The notes beneath the pieces were generated by a model, which worked only from the letters and a program-made list of their open reading frames with translations, was not told where the DNA came from and did not search any database. Source: JAITWN01 sp964437335 (lineage in GTDB: Bacteria; Pseudomonadota; Gammaproteobacteria; SZUA-140). Taken from it: DNA of 64,000 bases. Positions 51,057 to 58,437 of the stretch are shown in pieces; within the stretch, counting starts at the first letter, position 1; every line of letters starts with the position of its first letter. The translations under genes and the position numbers were made by a program. Location of the stretch: contig CAYTGL010000001.1 of assembly GCA_964437335.1 (NCBI GenBank), positions 1 to 64,000 of the forward strand. The letters are read 5' to 3'.

Positions 51057-51653
51057 ATGACCGAGAGCCCGCTGATCAGACGCCTGATCGAGGCGTTGCG
51101 CTGCCTGCCCGGCGTCGGGCCGAAATCCGCGCAGCGCATGGCCTTCTATCTGCTGGAACGCAACCGAGACGGCGCCCGCAAACTCGCCGCGACGCTGCAG
51201 GAGGCGGCGGAGAGGGTCGGCCGCTGCAGCGAGTGCCGCACGCTGAGCGAACACCCCGTGTGCCGCCTGTGCGCCGCGGAAAACCGGAATACCGCCCAGC
51301 TCTGCGTCGTCGAAAGTCCCGCCGACGTGCAGGCGATCGAGCAGACGACCTCCTACCAAGGGCTTTACTTCGTGCTGATGGGGCATCTGTCGCCGCTCGA
51401 TGGCATCGGTCCCGCTGATATCGGACTTGATCAGCTCGCGGAGCGCTTCGCGCGCGGCGCGGTGAAGGAGGTCATCCTCGCAACGAACCCGACGGTCGAG
51501 GGCGAGGCAACCGCGCATTACATCGCCGACATCGCACGCCAGCACGGCGTCCGCGCAAGCCGCATCGCCTATGGCGTTCCGTTCGGCGGGGAGCTCGAGT
51601 ACGTCGACACCGGGACGCTGTCGCATGCACTTGCCGGCCGCAGGGAGCTATGA
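51057..51653 (+). CDS. recR: Recombination mediator RecR
   Basis: RecR works with RecO/RecF to load RecA at gaps. The 198 residues have the helix-hairpin-helix region (IEALRCLPGVGPKSAQRMAF), a Cys4 zinc finger (CSECRTLSEHPVCRLC) and a Toprim domain (LCVVESPADVQAIEQT). Ends ELEYVDTGTLSHALAGR. Full length, 8 bp after ybaB. Confidence 0.97.
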   Translation: MTESPLIRRLIEALRCLPGVGPKSAQRMAFYLLERNRDGARKLAATLQEAAERVGRCSECRTLSEHPVCRLCAAENRNTAQLCVVESPADVQAIEQTTSYQGLYFVLMGHLSPLDGIGPADIGLDQLAERFARGAVKEVILATNPTVEGEATAHYIADIARQHGVRASRIAYGVPFGGELEYVDTGTLSHALAGRREL

Positions 51654-52058
51654 ATGATCTCGGGAACCCTCGCCTTCATGATTCTGACCTGGTTCATCAT
51701 GCTGGGCGCCTTTTTCCTCCATCGCTATCGAAAGCTGCATCTCACCGTCATGTCATCGGTGATCGCGCTGGATGTCTGTTTCCCCTTTTATCTGTTGCTG
51801 ACCCGCGACTGGCAAAAGCGGTTCTTTGAGGACGGCGAGATCCTGTCCTTCCTGCTGTGGATGCACCTGATGCTGATAATCACGCTCTATGTGCTGTATG
51901 TCGTGCAGGTCCAGGCCGGCCGGAAGATCCTCAATGGTGATCAGAAGATCAAGGTCGAGCACCGCGGTCAGGGCATCGGTATTCTTGTGACACGTGCCCT
52001 TATCATCCTGACCGGCGGCCTGCTGGTCGAGCCGCCACCGATGGCCGATGGCTCCTGA
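51654..52058 (+). CDS. Small multi-pass membrane protein, unknown
   Basis: 134 residues with four hydrophobic segments (about 5-25, 32-50, 67-87 and 107-122). Conserved-looking polar residues in or near helices include H23, H29 and H71. The pattern (short loops, helix with WMHLMLIITLYVLYVVQVQ) is reminiscent of DUF420-like membrane proteins, but I cannot assign it. It abuts recR and its last base overlaps the nsrR-like gene start, suggesting it is co-transcribed with that regulator. Confidence 0.65.
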   Translation: MISGTLAFMILTWFIMLGAFFLHRYRKLHLTVMSSVIALDVCFPFYLLLTRDWQKRFFEDGEILSFLLWMHLMLIITLYVLYVVQVQAGRKILNGDQKIKVEHRGQGIGILVTRALIILTGGLLVEPPPMADGS

Positions 52059-52516
52059 TGCAACTGACGCTTTATACCGATTACTCGCTACGGGTGCTGA
52101 TATACCTGGGTGTCCATCACAACCGGCTTGCAACGATCTCGGAGATCGCGGCCGGATATGGCGGCATCTCCCGCAACCATCTGGTCAAGGTCGTCCATAA
52201 CCTGTCGATTCACGGCTACATCCGCACGACGCGTGGCAAGGGCGGGGGCCTGATGCTCGCCCGCGAACCCCGGGCGATCAATATCGGGGACGTGGTCAGA
52301 CACACCGAGGTGAATTTCGATGTCGTCGAGTGCTTCGACAAGGAAAGAAACCGCTGTCCGATCACGCCGGCCTGCCGGCTGAAGGGCGCGCTGCGCGAAG
52401 CGCTGTCTGCATTCATGGTGGTGCTCGACGGCTACACGCTTGCGGATGTGCTCGCGAATAAGCATGAACTTTCCGCACTGCTCGGCGGAACCAAGGTATC
52501 AAGGGATCAGACCTGA
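52058..52516 (+). CDS. nsrR: Rrf2-family iron-sulfur repressor, NsrR type
   Basis: NsrR is a nitric-oxide-sensing repressor. The 152 residues have the winged helix (LTLYTDYSLRVLIYLGVHHN, then ISRNHLVKVVHNLSIHGYI) and three cluster-ligand cysteines C92, C100 and C106 within ECFD...CPITPACRLKG, close to NsrR. The first spacing is a little longer than in E. coli. The C-terminus SRDQT is encoded by the left arm of a 29-bp palindrome, so the tail was probably altered by its insertion. Confidence 0.85.
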   Translation: MQLTLYTDYSLRVLIYLGVHHNRLATISEIAAGYGGISRNHLVKVVHNLSIHGYIRTTRGKGGGLMLAREPRAINIGDVVRHTEVNFDVVECFDKERNRCPITPACRLKGALREALSAFMVVLDGYTLADVLANKHELSALLGGTKVSRDQT

Positions 52517-52562
52517 AATTTCACATATTGTGGATGTGAAATTTCAGGTCTGATCCCTTGAT
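52498..52562. terminator. Perfect 29-bp inverted repeat between nsrR and rsgA
   Basis: Bases 52498-52526 are exactly complementary to 52534-52562 around a 7-nt loop. The TGA of nsrR (52514-52516) lies in the left arm and the stop of the converging rsgA (52544-52546) in the right arm, so both proteins end in the same peptide SRDQT. It should act as a bidirectional terminator; TGAAATTTCA gives an AT-rich stem top. Confidence 0.85.
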
Positions 52563-53506
52563 TCGGAAAATGAATCGAGCAGGGCGCGATAACTTTCAAC
52601 GCGCGCGCGGCTGATCAGGCCCTGATCCGCCGCTGCATTGATCGCGCAACCGGGCTCGTCCGAGTGCCGGCAGTCGCGGTAGCGGCAGTGTTCGAGATGG
52701 CCGCGAAACTCCCGAAAGCCCTGGGCCAGCTCGCCGGCCTTGACCGGCCAGAGCCGGAATTCCCGGACGCCCGGAGAATCGATGATGTCTCCGCCTCCCG
52801 GCAAATGAAACAGCATCGAGACCGTAGTGGTATGGCGGCCCTTGCCGCCGACGCGGGACAGTTCTCCGATGCGGATCTCGTGCCCGGGGACGAGGGCGTC
52901 GATCAGCGAGGATTTACCGACACCGGATTCGCCGACCACCACGCTGCGGTGGCCATGCAGCAGCGCGCGCAGCGCATCGAGTCCGTCATCCATTATTGCG
53001 CTGGTAGAGATGATCCGGTAACCGGTCGCGCGATACGGCGCCAGTTGCGCGTCAAGCTGAGTGCGTCGGTCCGTATCGGCAAGATCAATCTTATTGATGA
53101 CGATGATGGCTTCGATGCCGAGCAGCTCGGCGGCGACTAGATAGTTGTCGATCAGGTCGTGCTTCAGCAGTGTGCGGGCATCATCATCATCATCGGCGCT
53201 GCGATGGGGGATCGCGCCGGTGACGAGAATCTGATCGATGTTGGCGCACAGCAGTTTGGGTTTGCCACGCGGATCCGGGCGTGAAAGCAGCGTGCCGCGG
53301 GGCAGGATGCCGGAGACGACGGCAGGCCCGTGCGCCTGCGCCACCCATTCGACCTGGTCCCCGCAGATGACCGCGCCCGCCATTTTGCGCGCGACGCAGT
53401 GGACGACCTTGCCGTCTGCCGTTTCGACGAGCAGAGTCTGCCCGTGGTTCGCGATCACGAGTCCGGTGGCTGGCAGGCGGGGCGTGTCGGGCATCGATCG
53501 CGTCAA
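52544..53506 (-). CDS. rsgA: Ribosome small subunit GTPase RsgA
   Basis: RsgA is the circularly permuted GTPase of late 30S maturation. The 320 residues have an N-terminal OB fold, then G4 (NKID at 138-141) before G1 (GESGVGKS at 192-199) and G3 (DSPG at 243-246), followed by a zinc domain (CRYRDCRHSDEPGC). The last residues SRDQT come from the palindrome shared with nsrR. Start ATG 53506 overlaps the protease stop by 4 bp; ATG 53494 is an alternative. Confidence 0.95.
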   Translation of the reverse strand: MTRSMPDTPRLPATGLVIANHGQTLLVETADGKVVHCVARKMAGAVICGDQVEWVAQAHGPAVVSGILPRGTLLSRPDPRGKPKLLCANIDQILVTGAIPHRSADDDDDARTLLKHDLIDNYLVAAELLGIEAIIVINKIDLADTDRRTQLDAQLAPYRATGYRIISTSAIMDDGLDALRALLHGHRSVVVGESGVGKSSLIDALVPGHEIRIGELSRVGGKGRHTTTVSMLFHLPGGGDIIDSPGVREFRLWPVKAGELAQGFREFRGHLEHCRYRDCRHSDEPGCAINAAADQGLISRARVESYRALLDSFSESRDQT

Positions 53507-54777
53507 GGCCGTCTAACTGCGTTCGACAGATGGGCGATGCGGGCGGAGGCCTGCGGGTGCGAGTGGTGGTAGGCCGAGTACAGCGGATCGGGGGTCAGCG
53601 TTGAGGCATTGTCACGATAGAGCTTGACCAGCGCGCTGACGAGATCTCCGGCGTTCGCCAGTTGCGCGGCGAAATCGTCCGCCTCGTATTCCTGGCGTCG
53701 GCTGAGCTGCATCATCAGCGGCGTGATGATGAAACCGAATATCGGCCCCGCGAACGCGAACAGCAGCAGCGCCCCGTGATGAGACGCGGTGTCGAGCCCG
53801 AGCCCGCTGTAATACCACCCCTGACCGAGCAGCCAGTCGAGCAGCAGCAGGCCGGCGAGCCCGAGCAGGGCGTTCTTGGCGAGGTGCTTGTGGACGTGAT
53901 GGCGGCGGAAGTGCCCGAGTTCATGGGCGAGTACGGCCTCAATCTCGGCCGGTGTCAGCGTATCGAGCAGCGTATCGAAGAAGACAATGCGCTTGTTTGC
54001 GCCGAGGCCGGTAAAGTAGGCATTGCCATGCGCCGACCGCCGCGAGCCGTCCATGACGAACACGCCATTACTGGAAAAACCGGCGCGCGCGAGCAGCGCG
54101 TCGATGCGCCGCTTCAGTTCGACATTGTCGAGCGGTTCAAAGCGATTGAACCAGGGCGCGATCAATGCCGGCCATGCCCAGATCATCAACAGCGTAAAGC
54201 CAAGCCAGGCCAACCAGGTGTACAACCACCACAAGGGGCGAGTCTCCAGCGCGAGCGGGTTTCCCGGACCCATCAGCATCAGCACGATCGTCACGAGCGG
54301 CAGGCCGATTATCAGCGTCAACAGCCCGCTCTTGACCAGGTCTGTCACGAACAGGGCGGGTCGAGTATGATTGAATCCGAAACGTTGTTCGATGACAAAG
54401 ACGCGCCAGACTGACAGCGGCAGTGTCAGCAATGCGTTCATGAACATGACGCTGAAGATGACGCCGGCTCCGGTCGCGTACGGATCGGCCATGAAACCGC
54501 GCCAATACGAATCGAGCGCGCTGATACCGCCGCCGAGAGTCCAGGCAAGCAACAGGACGACGTGACAGACCGCGCTCACGATCTCGAATCGCGCCCCGGC
54601 CAGCGTGTAGTCCGCCGCCTTGCGATGCTGCTCGAGGCTGATGCGGGACGCGAATGCCTCGGGCACCCGGTCACGATGCCCGGCGACATGGTGGATCTGC
54701 CGCCGGGCCAGCCACAACTGGATACCGGTGGCGACAATCAGCGCGGCGATAAAGATCCCGGTGAATAAATTCATCAA
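53503..54777 (-). CDS. M48 family metalloprotease, Ste24-like
   Basis: A 424-residue membrane zinc protease similar to CAAX prenyl protease 1. About seven membrane helices surround the catalytic HELGH at 285-289 (AVLAHELGHFRRHH), with a downstream Glu in RRQEYEADDFAA. The N-terminal Peptidase_M48_N region has YTLAGARFEIVSAV and IEQRFGFNHTRPALFVTD. The rsgA-M48-orn neighbourhood is common in Pseudomonas relatives. Substrate in bacteria unknown, probably membrane protein quality control. Confidence 0.92.
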   Translation of the reverse strand: MMNLFTGIFIAALIVATGIQLWLARRQIHHVAGHRDRVPEAFASRISLEQHRKAADYTLAGARFEIVSAVCHVVLLLAWTLGGGISALDSYWRGFMADPYATGAGVIFSVMFMNALLTLPLSVWRVFVIEQRFGFNHTRPALFVTDLVKSGLLTLIIGLPLVTIVLMLMGPGNPLALETRPLWWLYTWLAWLGFTLLMIWAWPALIAPWFNRFEPLDNVELKRRIDALLARAGFSSNGVFVMDGSRRSAHGNAYFTGLGANKRIVFFDTLLDTLTPAEIEAVLAHELGHFRRHHVHKHLAKNALLGLAGLLLLDWLLGQGWYYSGLGLDTASHHGALLLFAFAGPIFGFIITPLMMQLSRRQEYEADDFAAQLANAGDLVSALVKLYRDNASTLTPDPLYSAYHHSHPQASARIAHLSNAVRRP

Positions 54778-54816
54778 TAGCGTGAAGCGACCTTATCAAC
54801 GGCAGGACGAAACGAC

Positions 54817-55362
54817 ATGGCGCAAGACCCCAATCACCTTATCTGGATAGATCTGGAAATGACCGGTCTCAATACGGAGACCGATTATATCATCGAGATC
54901 GCAACGATCGTGACCGACAGCGAATTGAATATCCTCGCGGAGGGTCCGGTGATTGCCATTCATCAGGAGGATACGGTGCTGGCGGCGATGGACGAGTGGA
55001 ACACCCGCCAGCATGGACGATCAGGGTTGACCGCGCGGGTACGTGAAAGCCGGATCGATGAGGCCGCCGCCGAGCAGGCGACACTGGCCTTTCTGCAGGA
55101 GTACGTACCGGCCGGCAAGTCGCCGATGTGCGGCAACAGCATCTGCCAGGACCGGCGCTTTCTCGCGCGTCACATGCCCGAACTCGAACGCTACTTTCAT
55201 TACCGTAATCTCGACGTCAGCGTCTTCAAGGAACTGGCGCGCCGCTGGGCGCCGGCGATCTTCAACGGATTCAGCAAGGAACCGGCCCACCTTGCCCTCG
55301 AGGACGTGCGCGATTCAATCCGGGAACTGCAGTATTACAGGGAGCATTTCATCATTAAATGA
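54817..55362 (+). CDS. orn: Oligoribonuclease
   Basis: Orn degrades 2-5-mer RNA, including pGpG from c-di-GMP turnover, completing the work of EAL proteins such as the one at 15 kb. The 181 residues show the DEDDh exonuclease motifs: WIDLEMTGLNTE at the start, GNSICQDRRFLARHMPELE in the middle, and HLALEDVRDSIRELQYYREH at the end. Full length. Divergent from the protease gene. Confidence 0.97.
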   Translation: MAQDPNHLIWIDLEMTGLNTETDYIIEIATIVTDSELNILAEGPVIAIHQEDTVLAAMDEWNTRQHGRSGLTARVRESRIDEAAAEQATLAFLQEYVPAGKSPMCGNSICQDRRFLARHMPELERYFHYRNLDVSVFKELARRWAPAIFNGFSKEPAHLALEDVRDSIRELQYYREHFIIK

Positions 55363-55382
55363 AAAGGGTAGCGTCCCTTTTT

Positions 55383-55718
55383 CTAGCGCTTGACCAAATC
55401 TCCTGAATTGATGCGGTGAGTATGTCCGATCTCCGCGCCGATGAAGATCACCATGAAGTCGCCATTGCCGGGCTTGTCGAAGGTGAAGTTGCCATCGGCG
55501 TCGAAGTTGCCGGTAACCAGTGTCTTGCCATCAGCGTCCTTCAGCAGTACCCGATCGCGATCAGCCGGCGGACTGCCGTCCACGTATCCGGCGCTGCAGG
55601 TGACCGTCCCGTTCTGGTTGTCGAAGCAGTCCATGTAGGATTCATGGGCGAGCACGGCGACACCTGGGAGCAGGATGCCGGCGCACGACAGAATCAGATT
55701 TCTGAGCGCGCGCTTCAT
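55383..55718 (-). CDS. Small exported protein, unknown
   Basis: A 111-residue protein starting at ATG 55718, which overlaps the upstream DUF4198 stop (TGATG). Signal peptide about 1-24 (...VAVLA); the predicted mature end is HESYMDCF. The mature part has two Cys (MDCFDNQNGTVTCSAGY) and a small beta-sandwich pattern (DGNFTFDKPGNGDFMVIFIG) ending HTHRINSGDL. Not recognised, but translation coupling and the mature N-terminal His link it to the DUF4198 protein. Confidence 0.7.
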   Translation of the reverse strand: MKRALRNLILSCAGILLPGVAVLAHESYMDCFDNQNGTVTCSAGYVDGSPPADRDRVLLKDADGKTLVTGNFDADGNFTFDKPGNGDFMVIFIGAEIGHTHRINSGDLVKR

Positions 55719-56497
55719 CAGCGGACCTGAAAGGTCAGCGTCGTCGTGTAGGACTCGACGTCGCAGACCTTCGAGTCCGGATACGGCTGCCGCACGTTGG
55801 TCCGGATCAGCCATTTGCCCGGGTGCAGGATGCGAATCGAGGCCTTGCCTTCGTTGTCGGCCTCGACGGTATAGGCATAGGCGCCATCGTTGGAAAAGCC
55901 GGCATAGGTCGCGAACACCATGCCTTCGTACGGCTTGTCACGGACAAAGACCTGCACGTCCATGAAATCGCCGACGCGAAGCCCGGCCGGGTTCGACAGC
56001 GGCACGATCTCGAGGGCCTGCCCATGGCGCTTGCCGGCCTGATCCTGACCCTTGCCGTTACCGACGGTCAGAATCGCCTTCATGTTGTTCGATGAGTACG
56101 AGCAGCCGAGGACGCCGTCGAGCCCTTCCTTCGACTGCCGGTGGTTGCCCCGGGTAGTGCGGGTGAAAAAGCTGCTGGTCTGCGTCGCGAGCAGTACATA
56201 GGTGCCGGCGCCGTTTAATTCCGGCGTCGTGTAGCCGACGTCGTCTTTCGGTTCGAGCGCATGCTGCTTGCCATCCGGGCCGACCAGTGTGATGCTCCCG
56301 AGTCGGTCGTTCGGCATGAAGCCCTCGAGGGGAAAGGAATGACCGATACCGACGAAGGCGGTCATGGAGCGCCCTTCGGGAGGCGTGTAGTTTGAGGCCA
56401 TCAGCCAGGGATAATGGGCCTGGGCAGCCGTAGCCGACAGCAGCAGTCCACCGAGCAGACTGGAATGGAGCAGGCGACGAGCAGGAATCGACAACAT
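55718..56497 (-). CDS. DUF4198 secreted protein, third member
   Basis: A 259-residue exported protein of the DUF4198 family. The signal peptide (about 1-27, ...AAQA) would give a mature N-terminus HYPWLMASNY. Family-like parts are FVGIGHSFPLEGFMPNDRLG and the second domain NPAGLRVGDFMDVQVFVRDK; the end is VCDVESYTTTLTFQV. It is more distant from the two copies in the receptor region. First gene of a two-gene unit with the small protein downstream; DUF4198 proteins are often linked to metal transport. Confidence 0.82.
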   Translation of the reverse strand: MLSIPARRLLHSSLLGGLLLSATAAQAHYPWLMASNYTPPEGRSMTAFVGIGHSFPLEGFMPNDRLGSITLVGPDGKQHALEPKDDVGYTTPELNGAGTYVLLATQTSSFFTRTTRGNHRQSKEGLDGVLGCSYSSNNMKAILTVGNGKGQDQAGKRHGQALEIVPLSNPAGLRVGDFMDVQVFVRDKPYEGMVFATYAGFSNDGAYAYTVEADNEGKASIRILHPGKWLIRTNVRQPYPDSKVCDVESYTTTLTFQVR

Positions 56498-56662
56498 GAG
56501 CTGGCTTCCTTTTTCTGGCGACGAATTGGAGGACAGAATGTAGGAAATAATATATTAATATCCTAATTCCGTCAATGTTCCGGCAGCCAGACTTCAACTC
56601 GACAATGGGATCGCTCGTGTGCAAAGCGACCCCATTCGCCAACGCTGTTATCAGTTACAGGC

Positions 56663-57253
56663 TTACCACCACTTCGGACCGGACCCTGCATGCGGTACGC
56701 TGTGGCAGCGCTCGCAGGTCCAGATATTGAACGCGACCTTGTCGTGGCAGCGGCCGCAGAACTCGCCGGCGAGGATGCGCGTCATCGAGATCGGATTGGC
56801 GCCCTTTTGCGGGATGAAGATACCGAAATGGCAGTTGCTGCAGGTCAGCCACTGGGTATGCGGCTTGTGGGGAAACAGTACATGCGGCATGTTCTTGGTG
56901 TTGGTCATCAGGATGTCGAGATCCATGACCCGCATCAGTTCGTTGTCCCAGGGATCGTCGGTCAGGGTCCTGCGGGGGTTAATCAAGGATTCGTTCAGCG
57001 TGCGCACCCAGTTGATCTCGCCGCGCCGGTCGACCGGAAAATTCTTCATCGATTCTTGCGGGTTCTGTAATCGTCGCGTGGCCTCATTGTCAGGGTCATG
57101 AATGCCGGACTCGACATTCGGCGAGAGCGGCGGGGCGGTATTGATATCGACCGCATACACCGGGAGCCACAACAAGCACAGCGCGAAGATCGGCGCCAAC
57201 GAAAGGTAGCGCTTGCCGGGTAGCCTGCGGCGCCGGTCGTCAGAGTTGTTCAT
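56663..57253 (-). CDS. Tri-haem c-type cytochrome (c7-like)
   Basis: A 196-residue exported protein from ATG 57253, with a hydrophobic signal/anchor at about 18-34 (SLAPIFALCLLWLPVYAVD). The C-terminal third has three haem motifs, CSNCH, CGRCH and CERCH, together with extra His residues (FPHKPHTQWL, CHSVPH) able to serve as second ligands, as in c7-type tri-haem domains. Likely a periplasmic electron carrier. It overlaps queG by 14 bp and runs toward the DUF4198 unit 165 bp away. Confidence 0.85.
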   Translation of the reverse strand: MNNSDDRRRRLPGKRYLSLAPIFALCLLWLPVYAVDINTAPPLSPNVESGIHDPDNEATRRLQNPQESMKNFPVDRRGEINWVRTLNESLINPRRTLTDDPWDNELMRVMDLDILMTNTKNMPHVLFPHKPHTQWLTCSNCHFGIFIPQKGANPISMTRILAGEFCGRCHDKVAFNIWTCERCHSVPHAGSGPKWW

Positions 57254-58418
57254 GCCACGCCCCTCCTGTATCGCGACCGGTCGTCCGGTCTTGTGATTGT
57301 GCCAGCGCCCACCGCACATGTTCGTGTACCAATGGGGAAGGATCATCGACGCGCTTTCTCAATGTGTCGGCGATGATGACAGCCTGCGGCGCCTGCGCGG
57401 TGCGCAGGGCATTACCGAGCGCGACTGCGATGTTGCGCAGCCAGCCTTCGTGACCGACGCGGCGAATCGCCGAGCCTTCGGTGTATTTTAAGAACTCCGC
57501 TTCATTCCACGCAAATAAAACGCCGAGGGATGCCGCGTCCAGGCCGTGGCGCGGCCTGAAATCGCCATTGGGGCTTAATTGCGCGAAACGGTTCCACGGG
57601 CACACGAGTTGGCAGTCGTCACAGCCGAAGATTCGGTTGCCGATCAGCGGGCGCAGGTCCTCCGGGATCGACCCGCGCAGCTCGATCGTCAGATAGGAGA
57701 TGCAGCGCCGTGCGTCGAGCCGCCAAGGTCCGACGATCGCCCGGGTCGGGCAGATCTCGATGCACGCCTGGCAGGTACCGCAGCGCGCCTCCGCCGGCGC
57801 GTCGATCGGCAACGGCAGGTCGGTGTAGATCTCGCCGAGAAAGAACCACGAGCCGGCCTCGGTCGACAGCAGATTCGTATGCTTGCCGATCCAGCCCAGC
57901 CCGGCCTTTTCCGCGAGCGCCTTTTCGAGCACTGGCGCACTATCGGCGAAGACGCGATAGCCGAAAGACCCGACGGATGTTGAAATGCGGTTCGCAAGGC
58001 CCTGCAGGCGACTCCTGACTACCTTGTGATAATCGCGCCCGAGGGCGTATCGGGAGATATAGGCCGACATCGGATCGGCGAGCACGGCCTCGGGCTCGGC
58101 GCCGCCGGGCGGCAGGTAGTTCATCCGCGCGGAGATCACGCGCACAGTGCCGGGTTGCAGCTCTGCCGGACGGCTGCGCCGGGTCCCGTGGCGCGCCATC
58201 CAGGCCATCTCGCCATGAAATCCGGCCTCGAGCCAGTGCTGCAAATGGGATTCATGGGCGTCGAGCCGGGTATCGGTGATGCCGATCCGGTCAAATCCGC
58301 AGGCGAGGCCCCAGGCCTTGATATCCGCTGCGAGGCGGGTGAAATCTACTGGTTTGAAATCGTCCGGGTCGGAATCCTCCGGCGGCTCGCGGTGTTTATG
58401 GTTCTGTGGCGTCGACAT
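57240..58418 (-). CDS. queG: Epoxyqueuosine reductase QueG
   Basis: QueG performs the last step of queuosine synthesis in tRNA, using cobalamin and two 4Fe-4S clusters. The 392 residues contain AYISRYALGRDYHKVVRSRL, the cluster motifs CGTCQACIEICP and CDDCQLVCPWN, and a C-terminal HEAT-like region (HEGWLRNIAVALGNAL). ATG 58418 (MSTPQNHKHREP) is preferred over 58430. The need for cobalamin links to metal (cobalt) uptake in a general way. Divergent from nnr. Confidence 0.95.
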   Translation of the reverse strand: MSTPQNHKHREPPEDSDPDDFKPVDFTRLAADIKAWGLACGFDRIGITDTRLDAHESHLQHWLEAGFHGEMAWMARHGTRRSRPAELQPGTVRVISARMNYLPPGGAEPEAVLADPMSAYISRYALGRDYHKVVRSRLQGLANRISTSVGSFGYRVFADSAPVLEKALAEKAGLGWIGKHTNLLSTEAGSWFFLGEIYTDLPLPIDAPAEARCGTCQACIEICPTRAIVGPWRLDARRCISYLTIELRGSIPEDLRPLIGNRIFGCDDCQLVCPWNRFAQLSPNGDFRPRHGLDAASLGVLFAWNEAEFLKYTEGSAIRRVGHEGWLRNIAVALGNALRTAQAPQAVIIADTLRKRVDDPSPLVHEHVRWALAQSQDRTTGRDTGGAWHEQL

Positions 58419-58437
58419 TATCGCTATCATAGCGCGG

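Noticed and set aside
58276..58437. N-terminal extension of nnr over queG
   Set aside because: The extra residues are antisense to queG and the NnrE domain begins directly after ATG 58438.
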